DNA of 64,000 nucleotides from Flavobacteriales bacterium (GTDB lineage: Bacteria; Bacteroidota; Bacteroidia; JANQJC01): contig JANQJC010000076.1 of NCBI GenBank assembly GCA_028281825.1, forward strand, positions 1 to 64,000. The letters run 5' to 3'. Of this stretch, positions 28,979 to 38,729 are shown in pieces. The position numbers were made by a program, and so were the translations under genes. Position 1 is the first letter of the stretch, and each line of letters begins with the position of its first letter. Under the pieces are notes generated by a model. It had not been told where the DNA came from and searched no databases. It saw only the letters and a program-made list of their open reading frames with translations.

Positions 28979-29701
28979 ATGGGACAAAAAACTAACCCGA
29001 TAGGTAATAGACTTGGTATCATCAGAGGATGGGACTCAAACTGGTATGGCGGCAAAAACTATGCTGACAAGCTAGTTGAGGATGACAAAATCAGAAGCTA
29101 CCTGAGAGCTCGTCTTGGTAAAGGTAGTATCTCAAAAATTGTGATTGAGCGCACTATGAAGCTCATCACTGTTACTATCCACACTGCAAGGCCAGGTATC
29201 ATCATCGGTAAAGGTGGTAAAGAGGTTGATAAGTTAAAGGAGGAGTTGAAGAAGTTCACCAAGAAAGAAGTTCAAATCAACATCTTTGAGATTAAGAGAC
29301 CAGAGCTTGATGCCAGACTGGTGGCAGATAGTATTGCACGCCAGATTGAAGGTCGTATTTCATACCGGAGAGCTGTGAAAATGGCTGTTGCTTCTACAAT
29401 GAGAATGGGTGCTGAGGGTATCAAGATATCTGTGTCAGGAAGGGTTGGTGGTGCTGAAATGGCACGTACTGAAATGTATAAAGAGGGAAGAACTCCATTG
29501 CACACTTTTAGGGCAGATATCGATTATGCATTGGCTGAAGCTCATACTACTTATGGCAGGATAGGTGTGAAAGTATGGATATGTAATGGTGAAGTTTACG
29601 GCAAGAGAGACCTTTCTCCAAATGTTGGAGGCAGCAAGCAGCAGAAGAAGTCTCCTCAAGGCGGTAAATTCCCAAGAAAAGATAGAAGAGAAAAGAGATA
29701 A
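28979..29701 (+). CDS. rpsC: 30S ribosomal protein uS3
   Basis: This 240-residue protein forms part of the mRNA entry channel and its helicase function. It starts [20 protein letters not shown] type II KH domain carries [14 protein letters not shown] near 75-88, and the C-terminal domain has [20 protein letters not shown]. The tail after about residue 215 is short and basic. rplP starts 29 bp later. Confidence 0.98.
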   Translation: MGQKTNPIGNRLGIIRGWDSNWYGGKNYADKLVEDDKIRSYLRARLGKGSISKIVIERTMKLITVTIHTARPGIIIGKGGKEVDKLKEELKKFTKKEVQINIFEIKRPELDARLVADSIARQIEGRISYRRAVKMAVASTMRMGAEGIKISVSGRVGGAEMARTEMYKEGRTPLHTFRADIDYALAEAHTTYGRIGVKVWICNGEVYGKRDLSPNVGGSKQQKKSPQGGKFPRKDRREKR

Positions 29702-29730
29702 AATTGTAAACAGAGATTTAGTTAGAAGTC

Positions 29731-30150
29731 ATGTTATCACCAAAAAAGACAAAATACCGCAAGCAGCATAAAATGCCTATGAAGGGCAATGCTGGTAGAG
29801 GACATCAATTGGCATTTGGCTCATTTGGTATCAAGGCACTTGAGGGTGCTTGGTTAACCAGCCGCCAGATAGAAGCTGCAAGGATTGCCTTGACCAGGTA
29901 TATGAAAAGGGAAGGAAAAACGTGGATTATGGTTTTTCCTGATAAGCCAATTACCAAGAAGCCTGCTGAAGTAAGGATGGGTAAGGGCAAAGGTTCGCCT
30001 GAGTATTGGGTGGCCGTGGTAAAACCAGGTAGAGTAGTTTTTGAGTGCGATGGTGTGCCATTGGATATAGCAAAAGAGGCTATGAGGCTTGCTTCACAAA
30101 AATTGCCATGCAAAACGAAGTTTATAGTAAGAAGAGATTACACTGAATAA
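29731..30150 (+). CDS. rplP: 50S ribosomal protein uL16
   Basis: This 139-residue protein contacts the A-site tRNA elbow and is added late in 50S assembly. The start [13 protein letters not shown], the [20 protein letters not shown] segment and [19 protein letters not shown] are typical. The Arg in the latter stretch is the one hydroxylated in E. coli by YcfD; no such enzyme gene was seen nearby. Confidence 0.98.
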   Translation: MLSPKKTKYRKQHKMPMKGNAGRGHQLAFGSFGIKALEGAWLTSRQIEAARIALTRYMKREGKTWIMVFPDKPITKKPAEVRMGKGKGSPEYWVAVVKPGRVVFECDGVPLDIAKEAMRLASQKLPCKTKFIVRRDYTE

Positions 30151-30158
30151 TATTAGCG

Positions 30159-30359
30159 ATGAAGAATCCAGTTATCAGGGAAACAGCAACCGAAGAGTTG
30201 AGAGAGAGTTTGAAAGAGCAACAGGCTTTATTGAATAAGCTTACGCTTAACCATGCTGTATCTCCAGTTGAGAACCCTCAAAAAATCAGAATAACCCGCA
30301 AAACAATTGCGAGAATTTTGACTGAGTTGAAAAAAAGAGAATTAGCAGAGACTAAATAA
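30159..30359 (+). CDS. rpmC: 50S ribosomal protein uL29
   Basis: This 66-residue two-helix protein near the tunnel exit cooperates with uL23. The pattern [20 protein letters not shown], then [19 protein letters not shown], is the family signature. It follows rplP by 8 bp and precedes rpsQ by one base. Its Glu/Lys-rich composition is normal. Confidence 0.95.
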   Translation: MKNPVIRETATEELRESLKEQQALLNKLTLNHAVSPVENPQKIRITRKTIARILTELKKRELAETK

Positions 30360-30360
30360 C

Positions 30361-30624
30361 ATGACTACGACTACAAGAAATTTAAGAAAAGAGCGTCAAG
30401 GCTTGGTGACCAGCAATAAGATGGATAAGTCTATCGTGGTGACTGTTGAGCGTAAAGTGAAGCACCCTATCTATGGTAAATTCGTTAAGAAGTCAAAGAG
30501 ATTTGTGGCTCATGACGAGAAGAACGAGTGTAACATAGGTGACGTTGTAAAAATTATGGAAACCAGGCCTTTAAGTAAGAGAAAGTGCTGGAGATTGGTT
30601 GAAATTATTGAAAGAGCTAAGTAA
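30361..30624 (+). CDS. rpsQ: 30S ribosomal protein uS17
   Basis: At 87 residues this OB-fold protein binds 16S rRNA helix 11 in the 30S body and is a primary assembly protein. It has the typical [19 protein letters not shown] start, [15 protein letters not shown] and the final [19 protein letters not shown]. It closes the S10 section and rplN follows 2 bp later. Confidence 0.98.
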   Translation: MTTTTRNLRKERQGLVTSNKMDKSIVVTVERKVKHPIYGKFVKKSKRFVAHDEKNECNIGDVVKIMETRPLSKRKCWRLVEIIERAK

Positions 30625-30626
30625 TT

Positions 30627-30995
30627 ATGATACAGCAAGAATCAAGGCTTAATGTAGCGGATAATAGCGGCGCCAAAGAAGTGCTTTGCATCCGTGTATT
30701 GGGAGGTACCAAAAGAAGGTATGCTTCTGTAGGAGACCAGATTGTGGTTTCTGTTAAAAATGCAATGCCAACCGGAAACGTGAAAAAAGGTCAGGTTTCT
30801 AAGGCAGTGATAGTAAGAACCAAGAAAGAGGTCCGTCGTGCGGATGGTTCATATATCCGTTTTGATGACAACGCTGTGGTGTTATTGAATGCTCAGGGTG
30901 AGATGAGAGGAACAAGGATTTTTGGACCTGTATCTCGTGAGTTGAGGGAAAAACAGTTTATGAAAATTGTATCGTTGGCGCCAGAGGTGCTTTAA
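30627..30995 (+). CDS. rplN: 50S ribosomal protein uL14
   Basis: This 122-residue beta-barrel protein at the 50S interface makes a bridge to the 30S subunit and is the docking site of the silencing factor RsfS. It begins [19 protein letters not shown]. The segment [19 protein letters not shown] and the ending [16 protein letters not shown] are canonical. It opens the spc section. Confidence 0.98.
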   Translation: MIQQESRLNVADNSGAKEVLCIRVLGGTKRRYASVGDQIVVSVKNAMPTGNVKKGQVSKAVIVRTKKEVRRADGSYIRFDDNAVVLLNAQGEMRGTRIFGPVSRELREKQFMKIVSLAPEVL

Positions 30996-31009
30996 AATAA
31001 ATAAGAGAC

Positions 31010-31327
31010 ATGCAAAAGTTGCATATTAAGAAAGGAGATATCGTAAAAGTAATTGCCGGTGCAAACAAGGGCAAGGAAGGTAAGGTGCTTTCAGTAGTTA
31101 CTGACAAGAACCAAGCTTTTGTTGAAGGTGTGAATGTAGTTTCAAGGCACACCAAACCTAGCACAAGCAACCCACAAGGCGGTATCATTGAAAAAGAAGC
31201 TCCAATTCATCTATCAAACTTGATGTTGGTAGATCCGAAAACAGGAGAGCCTACAAGAGTAGGCCGTAAAGAAGATAACGGAAAGATTGTAAGATATTCT
31301 AAAAAATCAGGGGAGGTAATCCAGTAA
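31010..31327 (+). CDS. rplX: 50S ribosomal protein uL24
   Basis: This 105-residue KOW-domain protein is an assembly initiator for the 50S and sits by the tunnel exit. The KOW motif [20 protein letters not shown] is at about residues 5-24. The final base of its stop codon overlaps the ATG of rplE, which makes translational coupling likely. Confidence 0.97.
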   Translation: MQKLHIKKGDIVKVIAGANKGKEGKVLSVVTDKNQAFVEGVNVVSRHTKPSTSNPQGGIIEKEAPIHLSNLMLVDPKTGEPTRVGRKEDNGKIVRYSKKSGEVIQ

Positions 31328-31878
31328 TGAGCTACGTTCCAAGACTTAAAAAGACTTATGCTGAAGAGATAGTACCATCTCTACAGAAACAGTTTAACTA
31401 CAAGAGCCCAATGCAGGTTCCAAGGTTGGAGAAGATATGCCTTAACCAGGGTATTGGCGATGCAGTTGCTGATAAGCGATTGGTAGATAACGCTATCAAT
31501 GAAATGACTACTATCACTGGACAAAAGGCAGTGGCAACCAGGTCTAAGAAAGACATCTCTAACTTCAAATTGAGGAAGGGAATGCCTATCGGAGCCCGTG
31601 TTACCTTGAGAGGTGATAGGATGTATGAGTTTCTGGACAGGTTGATAGCTGTAGCTATGCCAAGGATTAGGGATTTCCGTGGTTTACCTGCCAAAAAAGG
31701 CTTTGATGGTAAAGGAAATTATACCATGGGTATTACAGAGCAGATTATTTTTCCTGAGATTAACATTGATAAAGTGGGTAAGATAATGGGAATGGATATC
31801 ACATTTGTTACTTCTGCCGAAAACGATGCAGAAAGCAAGGCACTTTTAAAAGAATTTGGGTTACCATTTAAAAACTGA
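31327..31878 (+). CDS. rplE: 50S ribosomal protein uL5
   Basis: This 183-residue protein anchors 5S rRNA and contacts P-site tRNA and uS13. It has the family stretches [36 protein letters not shown] and [18 protein letters not shown]. It overlaps rplX by one base and is followed by the uS14 gene, keeping the conserved order uL24-uL5-uS14-uS8. Confidence 0.98.
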   Translation: MSYVPRLKKTYAEEIVPSLQKQFNYKSPMQVPRLEKICLNQGIGDAVADKRLVDNAINEMTTITGQKAVATRSKKDISNFKLRKGMPIGARVTLRGDRMYEFLDRLIAVAMPRIRDFRGLPAKKGFDGKGNYTMGITEQIIFPEINIDKVGKIMGMDITFVTSAENDAESKALLKEFGLPFKN

Positions 31879-31887
31879 TATTAAGAC

Positions 31888-32157
31888 ATGGCAAAAGAAT
31901 CAATGAAGGCCAGAGAGGTAAAAAGGCAAAAACTGGTCGCAAAATATGCCAAGAAAAGAGCGGAACTTAAAGCAGCTGGTGATTACGTTGGCTTGGCTAG
32001 GCTTCCGAGAAACTCTTCAAGAGTGAGATTACATAACAGGTGTAAACTTACAGGAAGGCCAAAAGGATACATGCGTCAGTTTGGTGTTTCGCGTATCACT
32101 TTTCGTGAGATGGCAAACAATGGTTTAATACCAGGGGTAACAAAAGCAAGTTGGTAA
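31888..32157 (+). CDS. rpsN: 30S ribosomal protein uS14 (long, zinc-free form)
   Basis: This 89-residue protein is the long form that lacks the paired CxxC zinc motifs; the only Cys is in [20 protein letters not shown]. It should therefore work without bound zinc, like the E. coli protein. It belongs to the 30S head. No short zinc-bound paralogue lies in this window. Confidence 0.97.
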   Translation: MAKESMKAREVKRQKLVAKYAKKRAELKAAGDYVGLARLPRNSSRVRLHNRCKLTGRPKGYMRQFGVSRITFREMANNGLIPGVTKASW

Positions 32158-32179
32158 TAAGATATAATAGATAAAAACG

Positions 32180-32581
32180 ATGTTTTCAGATCCAGTAGCT
32201 GATTATTTGACAAGAGTAAGGAATGCCATAAAGGCTAAGCACCGTGTGGTAGAAATTCCTGCGTCAAACTTAAAGAAAGAGATAACGAAAATCCTCTTTG
32301 ATAAAGGATACATCCTAAGCTATAAGTTTGAGGATGAGAATGGTCCGCAAGGCACTATCAAGATAGCTTTGAAATACCATCCGGTAACAAAAGTATCAGC
32401 GATAAAGTCATTGGAAAGGGCAAGTACACCAGGTTTAAGGAGATATGTTGGTGCCGATAATCTGCCAAGAGTATTGAACGGCTTGGGCGTGGCTATCATT
32501 TCTACTTCAAGAGGTGTAATGACTGATAAAGAAGCAAAGAAAGAGCACGTAGGTGGCGAAGTTGTTTGTTACGTAAGCTAA
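32180..32581 (+). CDS. rpsH: 30S ribosomal protein uS8
   Basis: This 133-residue protein binds helix 21 of 16S rRNA and helps fold the central domain. It begins with [20 protein letters not shown] and ends with [20 protein letters not shown], both family signatures. In E. coli this protein represses the spc operon; whether that holds here cannot be seen. Confidence 0.98.
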   Translation: MFSDPVADYLTRVRNAIKAKHRVVEIPASNLKKEITKILFDKGYILSYKFEDENGPQGTIKIALKYHPVTKVSAIKSLERASTPGLRRYVGADNLPRVLNGLGVAIISTSRGVMTDKEAKKEHVGGEVVCYVS

Positions 32582-32594
32582 AAACGATAAAGAA

Positions 32595-33149
32595 ATGTCA
32601 AGGATAGGAAATGCAATAATTAAGCTCCCAGAGGGTGTCGAAGTAAATGTGGCTGCGGACAATGTGGTTACAGTAAAAGGCAAGTTGGGAAAGTTGCAAC
32701 AAAAAGTACACCCTGCTTTGAAGGTTGAAATCGCTGATGGCGAATTGACTGTAAGCAGAAACAGTGAGGAAAAAGAGGTAAAGGCTCAGCATGGGTTGAA
32801 CCGCGCACTACTTGCCAATATGGTAAAAGGTGTTTCAGAAGGTTATACTGTTGAGCAGGAATTTGTTGGTGTAGGTTATAGGGCTGATCTTAAGGGTCAA
32901 CAGTTAGAGCTTTCACTTGGATATTCACACAACGTGATTTTTGAGTTGCCCCAAGAGATTAAAGCTGAAACTGTAACTGAAAGAGGTAAGGCTCCATTGT
33001 TGAAAATGACTTGCCATGACAAGCAATTGATTGGTCAGGTAGCCGCTAAGATACGCTCATTGAGGAAGCCTGAGCCTTACAAAGGAAAAGGTATTAGGTT
33101 CAAAGGAGAACAAATTAGAAGAAAAGCTGGTAAAGCAGCAGGTAAATAA
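32595..33149 (+). CDS. rplF: 50S ribosomal protein uL6
   Basis: This 184-residue protein near the GTPase-associated centre consists of two similar domains. It begins SRIGNAIIKLPEGVEV and has the C-terminal signature RKPEPYKGKGIRFKGEQIRR, followed by a short basic tail. It keeps the standard position between uS8 and uL18. Confidence 0.98.
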   Translation: MSRIGNAIIKLPEGVEVNVAADNVVTVKGKLGKLQQKVHPALKVEIADGELTVSRNSEEKEVKAQHGLNRALLANMVKGVSEGYTVEQEFVGVGYRADLKGQQLELSLGYSHNVIFELPQEIKAETVTERGKAPLLKMTCHDKQLIGQVAAKIRSLRKPEPYKGKGIRFKGEQIRRKAGKAAGK

Positions 33150-33158
33150 TAAATAGCC

Positions 33159-33515
33159 ATGGCATTTAGTAAAGCAAAAAGAAGAAAAAGAATACAATAC
33201 AGAATCAGAAAGGTGGTTTCTGGTACTGCTGAGAGGCCAAGGTTGGCTGTATTCAGGAGCAATAAGGAGATTTATGCTCAATTGATTGATGATGTGAGTG
33301 GTAAGACACTATTATCAGCGTCATCACGCGAGAAAGGGTTGGCTGAGCAAAAAGCTACCAAAATCGAAGTGTCGAAAATGGTAGGCCAGCGTGTAGCTGA
33401 GAAAGCTAAAGAAGCTGGTATTGAGTCAGTAGTTTTTGATCGTGGAGGTTATTTGTATCATGGAAGAGTAAAATCTTTGGCTGAAGGTGCCAGAGAAGGA
33501 GGTTTAAAATTTTAA
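33159..33515 (+). CDS. rplR: 50S ribosomal protein uL18
   Basis: At 118 residues this protein joins 5S rRNA to the central protuberance. It has a basic N-terminal arm, the [20 protein letters not shown] segment and the end [20 protein letters not shown]. The length is normal, and rpsE starts 6 bp downstream. Confidence 0.98.
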   Translation: MAFSKAKRRKRIQYRIRKVVSGTAERPRLAVFRSNKEIYAQLIDDVSGKTLLSASSREKGLAEQKATKIEVSKMVGQRVAEKAKEAGIESVVFDRGGYLYHGRVKSLAEGAREGGLKF

Positions 33516-33521
33516 AAGATA

Positions 33522-34040
33522 ATGGTAAACGCTAACGTTAAAAGGGTTAAATCAACCGAAATTGAACTTAAGGACCGCTTGGTAGGTATCCAAAGGGTTA
33601 CTAAAGTTACTAAGGGTGGTCGTACTTTCAGCTTTTCAGCTATTGTAGTAGTAGGTGATGAGCATGGAGTGGTAGGTCATGGTTTGGGTAAAGCCAAAGA
33701 GGTGACTGAGGCTATCTCAAAAGGTATTGATGATGCTAAGAAGAACCTTATCAAGGTGCCTCTTATCAAAGGTACTGTGCCACATGCTCAAACAGGTAAG
33801 TTTGGTGGTGCCCAGGTATTTTTGAAGCCAGCTTCGCATGGTACTGGTGTTATTGCCGGTGGTGCAATGCGTGCGGTATTGGAGAGTGTTGGTGTGACTG
33901 ATGTATTGGCAAAATCAAAAGGTTCATCAAACCCACACAACGTAGTAAAAGCTACTATGCAAGCTTTGATGGAGATGAGGGATGCCATTACCGTTGCTCA
34001 GCAAAGGGGTATCTCAATGGATAAAGTTTTTAACGGATAA
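33522..34040 (+). CDS. rpsE: 30S ribosomal protein uS5
   Basis: This 172-residue protein controls decoding accuracy and lines the mRNA entry site. The double-stranded RNA-binding type N-terminal domain has [20 protein letters not shown], and the C-terminal domain has [20 protein letters not shown] with the NPHNVVKA segment. The loop residues altered in spectinomycin resistance look intact. Confidence 0.98.
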   Translation: MVNANVKRVKSTEIELKDRLVGIQRVTKVTKGGRTFSFSAIVVVGDEHGVVGHGLGKAKEVTEAISKGIDDAKKNLIKVPLIKGTVPHAQTGKFGGAQVFLKPASHGTGVIAGGAMRAVLESVGVTDVLAKSKGSSNPHNVVKATMQALMEMRDAITVAQQRGISMDKVFNG

Positions 34041-34052
34041 GAAAGAGAAATA

Positions 34053-34232
34053 ATGGGAAAGATTAAGATTACCCAGGTAAAAAGCGGAATTAATAGGCCA
34101 GAGAACCAAAAAAGGACTCTAAAGGCCCTTGGTTTCTCAAAATTGAACCAAACCATTGAGCATGAGGCAAATCCTCAAATTCTTGGTATGGTGGATGTAG
34201 TTAAGCATTTGGTTAAAGTAGAAGAAGTTTAA
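34053..34232 (+). CDS. rpmD: 50S ribosomal protein uL30
   Basis: This is a short gene of 59 residues beginning MGKIKITQVKSGINRPENQK and ending with HLVKVEEV. It has the uL30 pattern LKALGFSKLNQT, then GMVDVVKHLV. It lies between rpsE and rplO, the conserved position, 12 bp after uS5. It belongs to the 50S subunit. Its small size makes it easy to overlook. Confidence 0.95.
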   Translation: MGKIKITQVKSGINRPENQKRTLKALGFSKLNQTIEHEANPQILGMVDVVKHLVKVEEV

Positions 34233-34244
34233 TACTCGAATAAA

Positions 34245-34727
34245 ATGGATTTAAGTAATCTAAAACCGGCCAAGGGCTCGGTAAAGACAAAGAAAAGACT
34301 AGGACGTGGTGAAGGTTCTGGAAGCGGTGGCACAGCTACACGTGGACATAAGGGACAAAAATCGCGCTCAGGATACAGTACCAAGAGAGGTTTTGAAGGT
34401 GGGCAGATGCCATTGCAGCGCAGGGTTCCTAAGTTTGGATTCAAAAACTTTAACCGTGTTGAGTATCGTGGTATTAATCTTGATGTATTACAAAACCTTG
34501 TTGATACTAAGGGATTGAAAGCTGTTGACTTTGCAGTGCTTATTGAAAATGGTTTGGCTTCAAAGAATGATTTGGTAAAAATCTTAGGCAGGGGTGAGCT
34601 TAAAGCTGCAGTTGAAGTAAAAGCGCATGCTTTTTCTAAGTCAGCTAAAGCTGCCATTGAAGCGGCAAAAGGTTCGGCAGAAGTTATTGAGAGCAAGAAA
34701 GTATCAGGTGAAGAAACTGAAGGATGA
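34245..34727 (+). CDS. rplO: 50S ribosomal protein uL15
   Basis: This 160-residue late-assembly protein of the 50S interior has a glycine-rich N-terminal arm (KRLGRGEGSGSGGTATRGHK) that threads through 23S rRNA, then GFEGGQMPLQRRVPKFGF. A short acidic tail follows the usual core. Its stop codon overlaps the start of secY by 4 bp (ATGA), so the two are coupled. Confidence 0.97.
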   Translation: MDLSNLKPAKGSVKTKKRLGRGEGSGSGGTATRGHKGQKSRSGYSTKRGFEGGQMPLQRRVPKFGFKNFNRVEYRGINLDVLQNLVDTKGLKAVDFAVLIENGLASKNDLVKILGRGELKAAVEVKAHAFSKSAKAAIEAAKGSAEVIESKKVSGEETEG

Positions 34728-36079
34728 AAAATTTTATAAATACACTTAGGAATATCTACAAGATTGAGGACCTCAGAAAGAGAATCCTTAATACCCTTGG
34801 CTTTATATTGATATATAGGGTAGGTTCTTTTGTGGTGCTTCCTGGTGTAGACCCAGCAAGTTTGGAATTATTGAAAGCTCAAACGGCCGATGGTCTTTTG
34901 GGTCTTTTGAACATGTTCTCAGGTGGAGCGTTTTCTAACGCATCAATCTTTGCGCTGGGTATCATGCCATATATCTCTGCCTCTATTGTGATGCAGTTGA
35001 TGGGCTTGGCAGTTCCTGCTATCCAGAAGCTGCAGAAAGAAGGGGAGAGTGGCAGAAGAAAAGTAAATCAGTGGACGAGGTACCTAACCGTACTTATCAC
35101 TGCTGGGCAGGCCCCAGGATATATTGCTAACCTGCAAAGCCAAATACAAGGTGCAGGAGGTAGTATATTAATGTCTGATACGTTCTTTTGGTTTTCATCA
35201 ATCATTATCCTGGTTTCAGGAACCATGTTTGTGATGTGGTTGGGTGAGAAGATAACTGATAAAGGTATTGGTAATGGTATTTCATTATTGATTATGATAG
35301 GTATCATTGCCGGGTTGCCATTCGGATTTATTGCTGAGTTTGCTTCTAAGTTTGAAGAGACTGGAGGTGGTTTGATTATCTTGTTGGTTGAGATGATAGT
35401 ATTGCTTGCTGTGATACTAGTAACTATTATGCTGGTGCAAGGTACAAGGCGTGTGCCCGTGCAGGTGGCAAGGGCAGCAGCTCCTGGCCGTTCGGGTATG
35501 CCACAGCAGGCGGGAAGACAATATTTACCGTTGAAGGTGAATGCTGCTGGTGTGATGCCAATCATCTTTGCTCAGGCAATTATGTTCTTGCCAATGACAT
35601 TTGCTGGCTTTGCAAGTGATGAGACATCAAACTGGTTGATGACCAATTTCTCAAGTTACACTAGTTTCTGGTATAACTTTACATTCGCGATTTTGATTAT
35701 TGCGTTTACATTCTTTTACACTGCTATTACTGTGAACCCACAGCAAATGGCAGATGATATGAAGCGCACGGGTGGCTTTATTCCTGGTATTAAGCCCGGA
35801 AAGAAAACCGCAGAATATTTAGATGGTGTAATGTCTCGCATTACCCTGCCTGGTTCTGTGTTCTTGGCGATTATTGCTATTCTTCCATCTTTTGCGATGT
35901 TGGCTGGCGTTAATCAACAGTTTGCACAGTTTTATGGTGGTACTTCACTATTGATTATGGTGGGTGTGGTATTGGATACGTTACAACAAATAGAAAGTCA
36001 TTTACTTATGCGTCATTATGATGGTCTGATGAAGTCTGGAAAGATTAAAGGCAGGTCGTCAATGAGTATGGCGGGATAA
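34724..36079 (+). CDS. secY: preprotein translocase subunit SecY
   Basis: This 451-residue protein has ten predicted membrane helices and forms the channel of the Sec translocon with SecE and SecG, which are not encoded here. It has the family stretches YRVGSFVVLPGVDP, GIMPYISASIVMQL, GEKITDKGIGNGISLLI and FFYTAITVNPQQMADDMKR. This channel handles the signal peptides of all the secreted proteins found in this window. It overlaps rplO by 4 bp. Confidence 0.98.
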   Translation: MKNFINTLRNIYKIEDLRKRILNTLGFILIYRVGSFVVLPGVDPASLELLKAQTADGLLGLLNMFSGGAFSNASIFALGIMPYISASIVMQLMGLAVPAIQKLQKEGESGRRKVNQWTRYLTVLITAGQAPGYIANLQSQIQGAGGSILMSDTFFWFSSIIILVSGTMFVMWLGEKITDKGIGNGISLLIMIGIIAGLPFGFIAEFASKFEETGGGLIILLVEMIVLLAVILVTIMLVQGTRRVPVQVARAAAPGRSGMPQQAGRQYLPLKVNAAGVMPIIFAQAIMFLPMTFAGFASDETSNWLMTNFSSYTSFWYNFTFAILIIAFTFFYTAITVNPQQMADDMKRTGGFIPGIKPGKKTAEYLDGVMSRITLPGSVFLAIIAILPSFAMLAGVNQQFAQFYGGTSLLIMVGVVLDTLQQIESHLLMRHYDGLMKSGKIKGRSSMSMAG

Positions 36080-36096
36080 GGAAATATGTTCTTTGA

Positions 36097-36879
36097 ATGA
36101 TTTATTTAAAAAGTGCTGAAGAAATTGAGTTAGTCAGGCAAAGCTCCTTGATAGTTGGCATGGCACATGCAGAAGTTGCCAAGATACTTGAGCCGGGAGT
36201 GAGTACTGAAAAACTCGACAAAATAGCCGAAGAATATATCCGAGACAATGGTGGTGTGCCAGCGTTTAAAGGGTATAATGGTTTTCCGGCCACGCTATGC
36301 ATCTCAATTAATGAGGCAGTAGTACACGGAATACCTTCTGCAAGAGTGATTGAGGATGGCGATGTTGTTTCAATTGATTGCGGGGTGAAGAAGAACGGCT
36401 TTTTTGGAGATTCGGCATATACCTATCCAGTAGGAAATGTGACTGACGAAGTTGTGAAGCTTCTGGAAGTTACAAAAGAGTCTCTTTATAAAGGAATAGA
36501 GGCAGCCAGAAGTGGAAAGAGAATAGGTGATATAGGCCACGCTGTGCAGAGTCATGCGGAAGCGCATGGTTTTGGAGTGGTGAGAGAATTGGTTGGTCAT
36601 GGTGTTGGTAAAGAGTTGCACGAGAGCCCTGAAGTACCAAATTATGGTAGAAGGGGAACAGGTGCAAAGCTAAAGCCGGGAATGGTTATAGCGATAGAGC
36701 CGATGATTAACATGGGAAGGAAGGAAGTAAAGCAGTTGGCTGACGGATGGACAATAGTGACAACAGATGGAAAACCATCGGCACATTATGAGCATACGGT
36801 AGCAATAACGGATAGAGGGGAAGCGGATATTCTATCAACTTTTGAGGCGATAGAAGAGGTATTAATGAATAAAGTTTAA
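36097..36879 (+). CDS. map: methionine aminopeptidase, type I
   Basis: This 260-residue enzyme removes the N-terminal Met from new proteins using two metal ions. The five ligands are visible: D94 and D105, H168 in LVGHGVG, E201 in AIEPMI and E232 in YEHTVAI, with H77 in the active site. It follows secY and precedes infA, the usual Bacteroidota order. No adenylate kinase gene lies between secY and map. Confidence 0.97.
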   Translation: MIYLKSAEEIELVRQSSLIVGMAHAEVAKILEPGVSTEKLDKIAEEYIRDNGGVPAFKGYNGFPATLCISINEAVVHGIPSARVIEDGDVVSIDCGVKKNGFFGDSAYTYPVGNVTDEVVKLLEVTKESLYKGIEAARSGKRIGDIGHAVQSHAEAHGFGVVRELVGHGVGKELHESPEVPNYGRRGTGAKLKPGMVIAIEPMINMGRKEVKQLADGWTIVTTDGKPSAHYEHTVAITDRGEADILSTFEAIEEVLMNKV

Positions 36880-36888
36880 AAAGTATTA

Positions 36889-37107
36889 ATGGCAAAACAG
36901 GCATCTATAGAACAAGACGGAGTGATAACGGAGGCATTGTCCAACGCTATGTTTCGTGTTGAACTCGAGAACGGACACATAATAACTGCCCATATATCGG
37001 GAAAAATGAGGATGCACTATATAAAGATTTTACCAGGAGATAAAGTAAAGGTTGAAATGTCTCCTTATGATTTAACAAAAGGAAGGATTACTTACAGGTA
37101 TAAATAA
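36889..37107 (+). CDS. infA: translation initiation factor IF-1
   Basis: This 72-residue OB-fold protein occupies the A site of the 30S subunit during initiation. It is almost canonical: the central [20 protein letters not shown] and the end [13 protein letters not shown] fit the family. It follows map by 9 bp and is 6 bp before rpmJ. Confidence 0.98.
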   Translation: MAKQASIEQDGVITEALSNAMFRVELENGHIITAHISGKMRMHYIKILPGDKVKVEMSPYDLTKGRITYRYK

Positions 37108-37113
37108 GAAGTC

Positions 37114-37230
37114 ATGAAAGTAAGAGCATCAATAAAAAAGAGAAGTGCTGAATGCAAGATTGTTCGCAGAAAAGGACGTTTGTACGTCATTAACAAGAAG
37201 AATCCTAAGTTCAAGCAAAGACAAGGTTAA
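37114..37230 (+). CDS. rpmJ: 50S ribosomal protein bL36 (zinc-free form)
   Basis: This gene of 38 residues starts [10 protein letters not shown] and ends KFKQRQG. Of the four zinc ligands in the classical form (Cys11, Cys14, Cys27, His33), only Cys14 remains; the others are Ser, Asn and Phe. It is therefore the zinc-independent type, which Bacteroidota commonly carry. It sits between infA and rpsM as expected. It is a 50S protein near the GTPase centre. Confidence 0.95.
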   Translation: MKVRASIKKRSAECKIVRRKGRLYVINKKNPKFKQRQG

Positions 37231-37252
37231 TAAAAGAATACAAGCATAAACT

Positions 37253-37630
37253 ATGGCAAGGATTGCAGGTATAGATTTACCAAAAAACAAAAGAGGCGTA
37301 ATAGGCCTAACTTATATTTTCGGTATTGGTAAGGTAACAGCTACCAAGATACTGAACGCTGCTGAAGTAGACATTGACAAAAGAGTTCAAGATTGGAATG
37401 ATGATGAATTGACTGTAATCAGGAAAATCATCAATGAGAACTACAAGGTAGAAGGTGCTTTGCGTTCAGAAGTGCAATTGAACATCAAGCGTTTGATGGA
37501 TATCGGTTGTTACCGGGGTGTTCGTCACAGAAGTGGTTTGCCAGTGCGTGGCCAAACTACTAAGAACAACGCCAGAACGAGAAAAGGAAAGAGAAAAACT
37601 GTTGCTAACAAGAAGATAGCAGCTAAGTAA
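37253..37630 (+). CDS. rpsM: 30S ribosomal protein uS13
   Basis: This 125-residue head protein bridges to the 50S subunit and contacts P-site tRNA through its C-terminal tail. The start [20 protein letters not shown] and the segment [20 protein letters not shown] are canonical. The last 15 residues are very basic. It begins the alpha section together with uS11 and uS4. Confidence 0.98.
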   Translation: MARIAGIDLPKNKRGVIGLTYIFGIGKVTATKILNAAEVDIDKRVQDWNDDELTVIRKIINENYKVEGALRSEVQLNIKRLMDIGCYRGVRHRSGLPVRGQTTKNNARTRKGKRKTVANKKIAAK

Positions 37631-37660
37631 TAGAGATTAATTTATAATAGTATATAAGTA

Positions 37661-38053
37661 ATGGCTAAAACGGCTGGTAAAACAAGTAAGAAGAGGGTAG
37701 TTAAAGTTGATCCGAATGGTGAGGCTCATATCCAGGCTACTTTTAATAACATCATTATTTCACTTACTAATAAGAATGGAGAAGTGATTTCATGGTCGTC
37801 AGCAGGTAAGATGGGCTTTAGGGGTTCTAAGAAGAATACTCCTTATGCAGCTCAAATGGCTGCCACTGATTGTGCAAAAGTTGCTTACGATGCAGGCTTG
37901 AGAAGAGTGAAAGTGTATGTGAAGGGTCCTGGCTCAGGTAGAGAGTCTGCTATCAGGAGCATACATGGCTCAGGTATTGAAGTAACGGAGATAGTTGACG
38001 TTACACCATTGCCACACAATGGCTGCCGCCCGCCAAAACGCAGAAGAGTATAA
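37661..38053 (+). CDS. rpsK: 30S ribosomal protein uS11
   Basis: This 130-residue platform protein contacts mRNA near the E site. It contains [19 protein letters not shown], the signature [19 protein letters not shown], and a C-terminal [13 protein letters not shown] that is almost invariant among bacteria. The gene lies 30 bp after rpsM and 46 bp before rpsD. Confidence 0.98.
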   Translation: MAKTAGKTSKKRVVKVDPNGEAHIQATFNNIIISLTNKNGEVISWSSAGKMGFRGSKKNTPYAAQMAATDCAKVAYDAGLRRVKVYVKGPGSGRESAIRSIHGSGIEVTEIVDVTPLPHNGCRPPKRRRV

Positions 38054-38099
38054 TCCCTTAGGGATAGAAGATATTAATTAGTAAACACTTTAATTAAAA

Positions 38100-38705
38100 A
38101 TGGCAAGATATAAAGGACCAAAGTCCAAGATTGCAAGAAAGTTCGGTGAACCAATTTTCGGACCAGATAGAGCTTTTGAAAAGAAGAACTATCCTCCGGG
38201 GATGCACGGAATGATGAAGAAAAGAAGAAAGCAATCTGAATATGGTATTCAGTTGATGGAGAAGCAAAAAGCGAAGTATACTTATGGTATTCTTGAAAGA
38301 CAATTTGCCAACCTGTTTGATACTGCTTCAAGAAAGAAGGGTATTACCGGTGAGTTGCTTCTTCAGCTTTGTGAGGCCAGACTTGATAACGTAGTTTTCA
38401 GGTTGGGTATTTCTCCGTCAAGGAGAGGTGCAAGGCAATTGGTGAGCCACCGTCATATTACAGTGAATGGCAATGTGGTTAACATACCTTCATATTCAGT
38501 GAAAGAGGGTGACAAAATAGCTGTGAGAGAGAAATCAAAATCGTTAGAGGCTATTAATGACTCACTATCAGCTAACAGAAAAACGTATCCTTGGTTGGAG
38601 TGGGATGGTGCAAAAATGGAAGGTACTTTCATGCAATATCCTGAGAGGGAATTGATACCTGAGAACATCAAGGAACAACTAATCGTGGAATTGTACTCTA
38701 AATAA
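38100..38705 (+). CDS. rpsD: 30S ribosomal protein uS4
   Basis: This 201-residue primary assembly protein lines the mRNA entry pore with uS3 and uS5. It starts [17 protein letters not shown]. The S4 RNA-binding domain at about 94-155 has [18 protein letters not shown]. The zinc-binding Cys motif of some S4 proteins is absent. In E. coli it autoregulates the alpha operon; this cannot be judged here. Confidence 0.98.
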   Translation: MARYKGPKSKIARKFGEPIFGPDRAFEKKNYPPGMHGMMKKRRKQSEYGIQLMEKQKAKYTYGILERQFANLFDTASRKKGITGELLLQLCEARLDNVVFRLGISPSRRGARQLVSHRHITVNGNVVNIPSYSVKEGDKIAVREKSKSLEAINDSLSANRKTYPWLEWDGAKMEGTFMQYPERELIPENIKEQLIVELYSK

Positions 38706-38729
38706 TCCTTAAAACAAGAGATAAGCAAA

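Noticed and set aside
31888-32157. uS14 thought truncated or altered because it lacks zinc motifs
   Set aside because: The long zinc-free form of 89 residues is a normal variant.
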